NCBI GenBank assembly: GCA_022360375.1
Contig: JAKSCW010000043.1
Location: 1 to 5,133, forward strand
DNA length: 5,133 bases
From: Balneolales bacterium
GTDB taxonomy: Bacteria; Bacteroidota; Rhodothermia; Balneolales; Balneolaceae
Direction of reading: 5' to 3'
Below the pieces are notes generated by a model. The model was not told where the DNA came from. It saw nothing but the letters and a program-made list of their open reading frames with translations, and searched no databases. This document shows positions 1-5,133 of this stretch, piece by piece. Position 1 is the first letter of the stretch. Each line of letters opens with the position of its first letter. The translations under genes were made by a program, and so were the position numbers.

Positions 1-90
1 AGGCAACTGCACACCTAAATATAAAATCTTTCAAATATACGAATTTGATTTCATAATATTTTCAAAAATATAAAGATTGGTATACCCTAA
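1..90. other. AT-rich intergenic tail downstream of the DUF547 gene
   Basis: This stretch lies beyond the stop codon of the DUF547 gene and runs to the window edge. It is strongly AT-rich and has no open frame of note. It holds a small perfect palindrome (TCAAAT at 31-36, ATTTGA at 43-48, 6-nt loop) and a wider inverted pair (AATCTTT at 25-31, AAAGATT at 72-78). Neither is GC-rich or followed by a clean T-run in the transcribed direction, so I do not call a terminator, although transcription of the leftward operon may end here. Confidence 0.5.
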
Positions 91-810
91 TTAATCTGCG
101 AAGTTTGCAAATTGAGCGGTCCAATCCCAGGGATCAAATTGTACGGTGTATCCGGTTAAATCCTGATCCAGATAACTTCCCACTATTGTAAGCAGTGATT
201 CATGAGTTCCCCCAAAATCCTCTAAAAACCAATCCATTACTTCCGAAACATTGATAACTTTGTTTTCTGAATTGAGGGTCGAAGTTTGAATAAGGAATAG
301 CTTTGTGGCATTCTCCAATTGGGAATCCAGCTCCTTATAGTTGTAAAAAGCGATGGGGGGACAGCTCTTCGCTCCACAATTTAGTGCAAAATGGATGCGA
401 TAATCTACCTCAGAGACGGCCAATTTCTCAAAGCTATAGCCTGATTTAGCCCTCAGAATCCCATGTTCCAGATCGTCAAAAGAAATCATGGTATCGGCAA
501 TGGAAATAATTGGTTCCTTGAAAATACTCAAATCTATAGTAGAATCAGATTTTCCCAGCCGTTGGAAATATGCGTTATAAAGATTCAACCAAAACACCTT
601 CTTCGAGTTATCGTCTACCAGCCCCATTTCTAACTCTTCTGCTGATAGTGAGGCAAACTCCATTTCAATCTCCGTGGTCGGATTATCCCTTTTTACTTCT
701 AAAAGAAACTGCTCCGACAAACTCAGCAATTCCTTATTTGGTTTGGAATTGCACCCATACAGGTTTGTGAATAGTAACATCAAAGCTAATAGCTTAATCC
801 GCGTAACCAT
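91..810 (-). CDS. DUF547 domain-containing lipoprotein
   Basis: This 239-aa protein is predicted to be exported and lipid-anchored. The N-terminus has a basic start (R4, K6), a hydrophobic stretch (about residues 7-17) and a lipobox L-Y-G-C with the modified cysteine at C20. The rest matches the DUF547 family: FWLNLYNAY at 73-81, DLEHGILR at 113-120, and the hallmark segment at 138-153 with N144, C145, C150 and the P151-P152 pair. An aromatic W-D-W segment lies near residue 229. DUF547 has no firmly established activity; the conserved Asn/Cys pattern is a family hallmark and no catalytic role is claimed here. The ATG lies inside the 3' end of the kinase gene (17-bp overlap), which suggests translational coupling and membership of the deoB-kinase operon. 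The length is typical of short single-domain members. The family call is firm; the function is unknown. Confidence 0.88.
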   Translation of the reverse strand: MVTRIKLLALMLLFTNLYGCNSKPNKELLSLSEQFLLEVKRDNPTTEIEMEFASLSAEELEMGLVDDNSKKVFWLNLYNAYFQRLGKSDSTIDLSIFKEPIISIADTMISFDDLEHGILRAKSGYSFEKLAVSEVDYRIHFALNCGAKSCPPIAFYNYKELDSQLENATKLFLIQTSTLNSENKVINVSEVMDWFLEDFGGTHESLLTIVGSYLDQDLTGYTVQFDPWDWTAQFANFAD

Positions 811-1855
811 ATTTAATCCATTGAACCGCTTTTTCCAGTAATTCTTTTTTCTGCACTAAGGTAAGACTCAACGGGAGCTGGGCCAAACCAATGATTCTGC
901 GGATAATTTCAGTTCCAACAAAGCCTGCAAACCGGTCATCATCAAAATCCGCAGATTTTCGGTAATGGTAATATGCTTCTCTTATTTCTCCGGCATTCGT
1001 ATCTGCCATGTATAAATGAGCTATAAAAATAGCGATATCCCATTCTGCAGGACCAATAAATCCAAATTCGGGATCAATTACTTTTACGCCGTCTTTTGTA
1101 TTTAAAATGCTTCCGGGGTAAAAATCACCATGCAAAAGTTGGGTGCCCTTAGTAAGATATACGTTACCAAGTTTCTCTACAATTTCCTTTACTTCTTTGT
1201 CACCTTTTATCACCCGGGAGAGCTCTTGTAACCCTGGATGTACAGAATCCAGATCAAATCCATTTTCTTCAATGAATGGGAGATAAAAAATATGTTGATG
1301 GTTTAATATTCTAAGCTCCATATTTTCAGGGAAATCAAAAGCTTTCTCCAATTCAGAAAGATCATTCAGATAATCAATACAAGCCTGAATCTGGTTCCTG
1401 GTAAATCCTTCTGCAGATTTATAGACTTTTGTAAAGTCCCTGGATTCCCCTAAATCCTGCACACTCATGATTAGGGATTCACTATCAAAACCGAGAAGCT
1501 TTGGGGAGTGAATACACATTCTTTTATTTGTACAGATTGATTGGTAGTAGTGTTTCTCTACCAAAATTCGTTCAGGCGGAGCTTCCAGGTGTGGATATTT
1601 TTCAACCCAGGGGCGGGCTTGTTTCAGGATAAAACTCGACTCATCATCCAGGATCACCCTTAGCACCAGGTTCATATTACCTTCTCCTGGTTTTTCCATT
1701 TTCCGGATAGATTGACCGTTCCCAATCCATCCCCTCTCTTTCAGGTAAAGCTCTGCTTCAGCTGTATTTGTTGAAAGAATGAAAATATCAGGATGCAATT
1801 CTGAGTAGCGGAGCAAACGTTGTTCTAAATTCACTGGCCCTGTTTTTTTACTCAA
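794..1855 (-). CDS. Methylthioribose kinase-like sugar phosphotransferase (MtnK/APH fold)
   Basis: This 353-aa cytosolic kinase has the aminoglycoside-phosphotransferase fold. Visible motifs in order are: nucleotide loop G-E-G-N-M-N at 57-62; likely ATP-binding lysine K78 in LKQARPWV; catalytic loop HGDFYPGSI at 242-250, with D244 as the likely base; metal-binding DPEF at 261-264, where many relatives have DFG-like sequences; and EIIRRIIGLAQ at 316-326. From memory, the GxGNxN loop, the HGD-x-x-x-GSI loop, the DPEF-x-F-x-GP segment and the E-x-IRR-x-IGLA segment all resemble 5-methylthioribose kinase of Bacillus, which makes methylthioribose 1-phosphate in methionine salvage. The protein is shorter than typical MtnK (about 400 aa) and no other salvage genes are visible, so the substrate could be another pentose such as 5-deoxyribose or ribose. 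The start is TTG at 1855, the first usable start after the in-frame upstream stop; GTG at codon 8 is an alternative. It lies 42 bp downstream of deoB and overlaps the DUF547 gene. Confidence 0.8.
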   Translation of the reverse strand: MSKKTGPVNLEQRLLRYSELHPDIFILSTNTAEAELYLKERGWIGNGQSIRKMEKPGEGNMNLVLRVILDDESSFILKQARPWVEKYPHLEAPPERILVEKHYYQSICTNKRMCIHSPKLLGFDSESLIMSVQDLGESRDFTKVYKSAEGFTRNQIQACIDYLNDLSELEKAFDFPENMELRILNHQHIFYLPFIEENGFDLDSVHPGLQELSRVIKGDKEVKEIVEKLGNVYLTKGTQLLHGDFYPGSILNTKDGVKVIDPEFGFIGPAEWDIAIFIAHLYMADTNAGEIREAYYHYRKSADFDDDRFAGFVGTEIIRRIIGLAQLPLSLTLVQKKELLEKAVQWIKYGYAD

Positions 1856-1897
1856 ACGTACTGATACCTTGTATTCAAAGAATCACGAAAGCATCAA

Positions 1898-3061
1898 TTA
1901 TCTCAGGAATGAAACCCCAAAATTCTGGTCATTCATTCCAAAGTAAGTTGCAATAGATGCTGCAACATCCGCAAAAGTGCTGCGAGTCTCTAAATTCTTA
2001 GTAATCGCTCTCTCTGCCGGATACATAAGTAGTGGAACAAATTCCCGGGAATGATCGGTAGAGGTTGAACAAGGGTCGTTCCCGTGATCACCAGTGATGA
2101 TGAGTATATCTTCCTCTCCCATTTTTCCAAGAATGGATGGAAGTGCATTATCAAACTCTTTCAGGCTACCCGCAAAACCCATAGGATCGAGACGATGGCC
2201 AAATAACTGATCGGTATCAATCAAATTCACAAAAACGAAGGTTTCCTGTACTTCATCCATCACTCTAAGCAACGTGTGTATTCCTTCTGCATTATTTTTA
2301 GTACGCTCGAATTTGGAAAACCCTTTCTCTGCGAATAAATCGACAATTTTCCCGATTGAGTAGGTTTGAACTCCTTTATCAAAAAGCTTTTGAACCACAT
2401 TTTCTTTCGGAGGAATAGCCGAAAAGTCATGGCGCTGGTCCGTAAGTCGTACAAAAGCACCTGGTTTTCCGGTAAACGGCCTTGCGATTACCCGGCCTAC
2501 TTCATGTTTGCCCACACAAATATGCTTTCTGGCAAATTCACACCATTCATACAGCTTGGAAACGGGGATTATCTCATCATGAGTAGCCACCTGAAACACA
2601 CTATCTGCAGAGGTATATACAATAGGATATCCTGTTTCCAGATGATCAGTACCATAATCCCGAATCACATCTGTTCCGGAATACGGGAGATTGCATAAAG
2701 CTTTTTTTACGCCAATACCCTCACAAAAAGCCTTTATCAGGCCTTCTGGAAAACCATCAGGATATGTAGGGAAAGGTTTTTCTAATTGTACTCCGGCTAT
2801 TTCCCAATGACCCGTTGTGGAGTCTTTTCCTTTCGAAATCTCCCGCATTTTTCCATACGCTGCGATTGGGTTTTCTTCCATTGGAACAGAAGCAAGTGGA
2901 AAGATATTTCCAATTCCCATTTTAGCAAGATTCGGAAGCTGAACTCCTGTCTCTGAGGAAACATTGCCGAGTGTGTTCATACCTTCGTCACCATACAAAT
3001 GTGCATCTTCCTGGGCCCCTACCCCAAGGCCATCGATTATTATCAGGTAACAATTAGCCAT
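1898..3061 (-). CDS. deoB: Phosphopentomutase DeoB
   Basis: This 387-aa cytosolic enzyme of the alkaline phosphatase superfamily interconverts ribose or deoxyribose 1-phosphate and 5-phosphate, linking nucleoside phosphorolysis to central carbon metabolism. By comparison with Bacillus DeoB, the two-metal site is complete: D10 (in IIIDGLGVG), D284 and H289 (DTDQLFGH), D325-H326 (GDHGND) and H337 (TDHSRE). The phospho-acceptor threonine is T83, in KDSTTGHWE. Other family segments are present, including YTSADSVFQ at 149-157, VGRVIARPF at 188-196 and TFADVAA at 362-368. The length is normal for the family. I choose the ATG at 3061 because the protein then begins a few residues before the first metal-binding strand, as in homologues. 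An in-frame TTG at 3097 would add 12 basic, poorly fitting residues. A GGAAG lies 13 nt upstream, which is far for a ribosome binding site. This is probably the first gene of a three-gene operon. Confidence 0.95.
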   Translation of the reverse strand: MANCYLIIIDGLGVGAQEDAHLYGDEGMNTLGNVSSETGVQLPNLAKMGIGNIFPLASVPMEENPIAAYGKMREISKGKDSTTGHWEIAGVQLEKPFPTYPDGFPEGLIKAFCEGIGVKKALCNLPYSGTDVIRDYGTDHLETGYPIVYTSADSVFQVATHDEIIPVSKLYEWCEFARKHICVGKHEVGRVIARPFTGKPGAFVRLTDQRHDFSAIPPKENVVQKLFDKGVQTYSIGKIVDLFAEKGFSKFERTKNNAEGIHTLLRVMDEVQETFVFVNLIDTDQLFGHRLDPMGFAGSLKEFDNALPSILGKMGEEDILIITGDHGNDPCSTSTDHSREFVPLLMYPAERAITKNLETRSTFADVAASIATYFGMNDQNFGVSFLR

Positions 3062-3190
3062 ACCGTTAAAATAGCTTCCAAATTTTCTTTTTTTCAAGAA
3101 GAAGGTAGTTATTTCGATTTAACTTTGACGTTCCTTCTGATTCAGCCCGGGTGGTTTCCTCTTCATCTGACACAATGCTAATTGTTGGTT

Positions 3191-3214
3191 ATTCTTTTGT
3201 GCCGGCAAAAGAAT
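3191..3214. repeat. Perfect 9-bp inverted repeat with GCCGGC centre
   Basis: The arms ATTCTTTTG (3191-3199) and CAAAAGAAT (3206-3214) are exact reverse complements around the 6-nt loop TGCCGG. The first base of the right arm completes a GCCGGC palindrome (3201-3206), so two alternative pairings are possible. Six A residues follow at 3216-3221 on the plus strand, which puts T6 before the hairpin on the transcribed minus strand: the wrong side for an intrinsic terminator. Similar TTCTTTTG/CAAAAGAA palindromes occur, from memory, as scattered intergenic elements in Bacteroidota-like genomes, so a dispersed palindromic repeat is the best guess. Confidence 0.7.
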
Positions 3215-3247
3215 CAAAAAATCCGACATTGAAAAGTGAGGTAACAG

Positions 3248-3282
3248 CATTCAATATTGTGCAGAATTCGTGGTATTGAATG
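3248..3282. repeat. Perfect 9-bp inverted repeat with 17-nt spacer
   Basis: CATTCAATA (3248-3256) and TATTGAATG (3274-3282) are exact reverse complements. The 17-nt spacer contains a GAATTC palindrome near its middle. A further inverted pair, GACATT (3225-3230) and AATGTC (3279-3284), and the direct repeat GAAAAGTG (3231-3238, 3286-3293) surround it, so the whole 3225-3293 block looks repeat-derived. It could be a degenerate dispersed intergenic element or a binding site for a dimeric regulator; the sequence alone does not decide. Confidence 0.6.
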
Positions 3283-3312
3283 TCCGAAAAGTGTTTCTGC
3301 GGTGGGTTTTGG

Positions 3313-3335
3313 ATACTTTTGACAGCCAGAAGTAT
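3313..3335 (-). repeat. Weak stem-loop just after the GAF gene
   Basis: ATACTT (3313-3318) pairs with AAGTAT (3330-3335) across 11 nt. A second ATACT at 3345-3349 can also pair with AGTAT at 3331-3335, giving mutually exclusive hairpins about 6 to 40 nt past the GAF gene's stop. The position suits a transcript 3' end, but the stems are short and AT-rich and no T-tract follows on the minus strand, so this is at most a weak 3'-end structure. Confidence 0.3.
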
Positions 3336-3354
3336 TGAAAAAAGATACTATACT

Positions 3355-4818
3355 TTACGCCTCGAAGAGTTCCAGTTCCTCATTTTTTACTACTTCGCTT
3401 AGGGCTTTTTTTGCTTTGGTAAGCACCTGATACGAATTGGAATCATTTACATCCAGTTTGGTAAAACCGGCTTTAAAAGAGACGTCGAGTGTGCCCCCTT
3501 TAGACAATTTCAAGCCGTGAGCAAGTTTGGTTCGAATGCTATCCATCCACGCAGATACCGCTTGTTCATCCTCACTCTGAATGATGAATGCATATACATA
3601 GTCTGAGTTAAAACCAATGTACCCGTTTTGCTTGTGCTTTGATGGGTTTAGAAACCGGACAAAATCTTTCTGAATATTTTGGAGCTCTTCTAACCTGAAT
3701 TTGGTGCGGATGGTAGAAAGGTCGTTGGGTGAGATCAACCCAAACCAGGTATGTTTGCCTTTCCCTGACCGAATCTTTTGAAGCTCACTTTCTAACGTAG
3801 CTTCCCACAATTCGGTCATTATTGCCCCAAAGTTCTCAGTAAATAATTCCTCAGCCATGCCAGCCTTCTTCACCACCGATTGTATGGCTAAAGAAGTGAT
3901 TCTTACCAAATTCGAAATTTTGTGCTTTGTAGAATCTTTATACGATAACGGATCATTATCATAGGTAACCACCACGGCCTGGCGACGATCATGGATCATT
4001 AAAGGTACCGCAAAACTGGCCCCATCAACCCTCTTTTCTACACTTGAAATGAGTTTTGGATTATTATTGAAATGCATATTGAAAACAGCGGTTCCTTTTT
4101 CAATAGCATCGAATGCAACGCTTTTGTCTTCCATTTTTAAGCCAATAAGCGGTGCTTTTTTAGAGAATTTTGAAGTGAGTACCAAATTCCAGTTATCGTT
4201 ACATGGAACAAGTAAGCATGCGCCTCCGTTAGGAAGAAACAACTGAATTTCATCCAGCATTTTAGAAAGTAACTCTACCCTATGAAGCCGATAATCCAGA
4301 GAGTTCAGCGCCTCTTCATATTCTTCCCATTCTTTCTGCTGTTCATGAAGGTCTACGATTTCTAAATACGTATCCAGTACATTCACCAATGCATTATTGT
4401 ATGCATGAAGCTGGTCGTTGATTTGACGTATAGTAATCTCGTCAATGGCTTCCAGAACGGTAATTGCAACCGTTTCCCCTTTGTTAATAAATGGAACCAG
4501 CAACATATGTTTCGCACGCACTTCATTGAAATAATGTCCCAGTTTTCCTTTGGCAACATCTTCTCCGATTTTAAGTGTGGTTAGCTCGTTAATCTCTTTG
4601 TAATCGTTCAGGAAATGATGTTCAAAAGACACTCTGTCCTGGAACATTACATTAGATAAGTTGGTGCTATTTGCTTCCCACACAAACTGCTGCCGCGCAT
4701 GGTTTACCCAACACATATAGGCGAGTTCCACTCTGGTCGATGTCCGAAGTAAATGAAGCAGATCGGCCATAATCTGCTTGAATTCTCGTAAAGCTTTTTC
4801 TTGTCGGTCTAGAGACAT
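3355..4818 (-). CDS. Tandem GAF protein with degenerate GGDEF-like domain
   Basis: This 487-aa protein has no signal peptide or membrane segment, so it is predicted to be cytosolic. The order appears to be: a GAF-like domain (about 15-150, with the strand-forming segment HMLLVPFINKGETVAITVLEAI at roughly 104-125); a charged helical linker, probably a short coiled coil (about 150-190); a second GAF-like domain (about 190-318, with GGACLLVP near 198 and ASFAVPLMIHDRRQAVVVTY near 267); a connecting helix; and a C-terminal domain (about 355-478) that follows the GGDEF pattern. In that domain SDYVY-AFII at 405-413 sits where GGDEF-AILL would be, and VSFKAGFTKLD at 446-456 matches the usual SxGxA strand. 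The active-site glycines and acidic residues are lost, so cyclic-di-GMP synthesis is not expected. A sensory or scaffolding role, perhaps binding a nucleotide or small ligand, is inferred. The ATG at 4818 lies 48 bp after the pepF stop, so the two may share a transcript. The specific function is unknown. Confidence 0.72.
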   Translation of the reverse strand: MSLDRQEKALREFKQIMADLLHLLRTSTRVELAYMCWVNHARQQFVWEANSTNLSNVMFQDRVSFEHHFLNDYKEINELTTLKIGEDVAKGKLGHYFNEVRAKHMLLVPFINKGETVAITVLEAIDEITIRQINDQLHAYNNALVNVLDTYLEIVDLHEQQKEWEEYEEALNSLDYRLHRVELLSKMLDEIQLFLPNGGACLLVPCNDNWNLVLTSKFSKKAPLIGLKMEDKSVAFDAIEKGTAVFNMHFNNNPKLISSVEKRVDGASFAVPLMIHDRRQAVVVTYDNDPLSYKDSTKHKISNLVRITSLAIQSVVKKAGMAEELFTENFGAIMTELWEATLESELQKIRSGKGKHTWFGLISPNDLSTIRTKFRLEELQNIQKDFVRFLNPSKHKQNGYIGFNSDYVYAFIIQSEDEQAVSAWMDSIRTKLAHGLKLSKGGTLDVSFKAGFTKLDVNDSNSYQVLTKAKKALSEVVKNEELELFEA

Positions 4819-4842
4819 GTTCCAATTAACTTAATTTCGGAA

Positions 4843-4866
4843 TATAGCAGGAGCATACGAGCTATA
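4843..4866. repeat. 6-bp inverted repeat abutting the pepF stop codon
   Basis: TATAGC (4843-4848) and GCTATA (4861-4866) are exact reverse complements with a 12-nt spacer. They lie directly after the peptidase stop codon (4867-4869), within the 48-bp gap before the GAF gene. No T-run follows on the minus strand, so it is not a standard terminator. It could be a weak 3'-end structure, an operator, or chance. Confidence 0.3.
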
Positions 4867-5133
4867 CTAGTTCAGAATTTGAGTACTAAGCGATTCCGCT
4901 TCGTCAATCATGTGTTCAAAAGAAGCGAGCCCCTTTTTCCAGAATTCGGGATCACGAATATCCAAACCCATTTTCGCTACTAAATCATGGGGCCATTCTG
5001 AGCCTCCGGCACTCAATAATTCAAAATACCGCTCAGCAAAACCATCAGGCCGCTCGGTATATTCCTGGTACAAAGCCAATACCAGTAATTCGCCGAAAGC
5101 GTAGGCATACACATAGCCCGGGGTGTGCAAAAA
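4867..5133 (-). CDS. pepF: Oligoendopeptidase F-like M3 metallopeptidase, C-terminal part
   Basis: Only the last 88 codons, ending in TAG, lie in the window; the frame is open through the right edge. The visible start F-L-H-T-P-G-Y-V-Y-A-Y-A-F-G is the conserved tyrosine-rich segment that follows the active site in M3 oligoendopeptidases. It is followed by a leucine-rich helix ending in YQEY, then ERYFELLSAGGSEWP and a DPEFWKKGL segment typical of the PepF C-terminus. These zinc enzymes cleave short peptides in the cytosol. The HExxH zinc motif would be upstream, outside the window, so catalytic integrity cannot be judged. Family members are usually near 600 aa, so about 15% is seen here. The TTG near the edge is an internal leucine codon, not a start. 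Confidence 0.88.
   Translation of the reverse strand, partial: FLHTPGYVYAYAFGELLVLALYQEYTERPDGFAERYFELLSAGGSEWPHDLVAKMGLDIRDPEFWKKGLASFEHMIDEAESLSTQILN

Larger units (their letters stand above)
3062..3354. other. 293-bp intergenic region carrying inverted repeats
   Basis: This gap separates the GAF gene's stop from the deoB start, both on the minus strand. It should contain the end of one transcript and the promoter of the next. It holds three inverted repeats (3191-3214, 3248-3282, 3313-3335) and an 8-bp direct repeat GAAAAGTG at 3231-3238 and 3286-3293. Two short minus-strand open frames are also present: ATG at 3229 to TAA at 3119 (36 aa), and GTG at 3173 to TAA at 3066 (35 aa, ending 4 nt before the deoB ATG). 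None of the hairpins is followed by a T-run on the minus strand, and I cannot identify a convincing promoter. Confidence 0.6.

Noticed and set aside
2366..2698. Plus-strand 110-aa open frame within deoB
   Set aside because: It is entirely antisense to a well-supported enzyme gene, matches no recognisable family, and its openness is explained by the codon use of the opposite strand.
3062..3097. Upstream TTG start at 3097 giving a 399-aa DeoB
   Set aside because: The 12 added residues are not part of the DeoB fold, and the ATG at 3061 places the first metal-binding aspartate at the expected distance from the N-terminus.
3191..3221. Hairpin plus A6/T6 as an intrinsic terminator for the GAF transcript
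   Set aside because: On the minus strand the T6 precedes the hairpin and the hairpin is followed by AACCAAC. On the plus strand the hairpin is followed by A residues. Neither orientation has the required downstream T-run.
3319..3354. Plus-strand TTGACA with downstream GATACT or TATACT as a sigma70-type promoter
   Set aside because: The spacings (19 or 24 nt) are poor, it would read antisense into the 3' end of the GAF gene, and the suspected phylum does not use the standard -35/-10 consensus.
4843..4866. Inverted repeat between pepF and the GAF gene as a terminator
   Set aside because: The stem is only 6 bp with a 12-nt loop and is followed by TTCCG rather than a T-tract.
4867..5130. Treating the pepF fragment as a complete 87-aa protein starting at TTG 5130
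   Set aside because: The segment aligns with the conserved interior of the M3 peptidase C-terminus and the frame continues to the window edge, so this is a truncated view of a long gene.

Overview
This window comes from a bacterial chromosome of moderate-to-low G+C. All five recognisable genes lie on the minus strand and are read from right to left. Start regions lack convincing Shine-Dalgarno sequences, and two upstream-most candidate starts are TTG. Together with the protein styles (DUF547 lipoprotein, M3 oligoendopeptidase, GAF protein with a decayed GGDEF domain), this suggests the Bacteroidota/Balneolota branch (FCB group). That assignment is an inference; the window has no rRNA or other marker gene.

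Layout in the direction of transcription: (1) at the right edge, the last 88 codons of an oligoendopeptidase F-type M3 metallopeptidase; (2) after 48 bp, a 487-aa cytosolic protein with two GAF-like domains and a C-terminal domain that looks like a catalytically dead GGDEF; (3) a 293-bp gap with several perfect inverted repeats and two short open frames, but no intrinsic terminator or promoter I would defend; (4) phosphopentomutase DeoB; (5) after 42 bp, a kinase resembling 5-methylthioribose kinase (MtnK); (6) overlapping it by 17 bp, a DUF547 lipoprotein; (7) an AT-rich 90-bp tail with no gene.

deoB, the kinase and the DUF547 gene are close enough to form one operon. The first two both concern C1 phosphorylation of pentose sugars released from nucleosides: DeoB interconverts (deoxy)ribose 1- and 5-phosphates, and MtnK-type kinases make a pentose 1-phosphate from a free 5-modified ribose. 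The cluster therefore looks like nucleoside or S-adenosylmethionine by-product salvage. The real substrate of the kinase and the role of the lipoprotein are open. The pepF and GAF genes appear to belong to a separate upstream unit. I found no mobile element, CRISPR array, RNA gene or clearly new multi-gene system. The most interesting points are the kinase-mutase pairing, the dead GGDEF domain and the palindromic repeats in the 293-bp gap.
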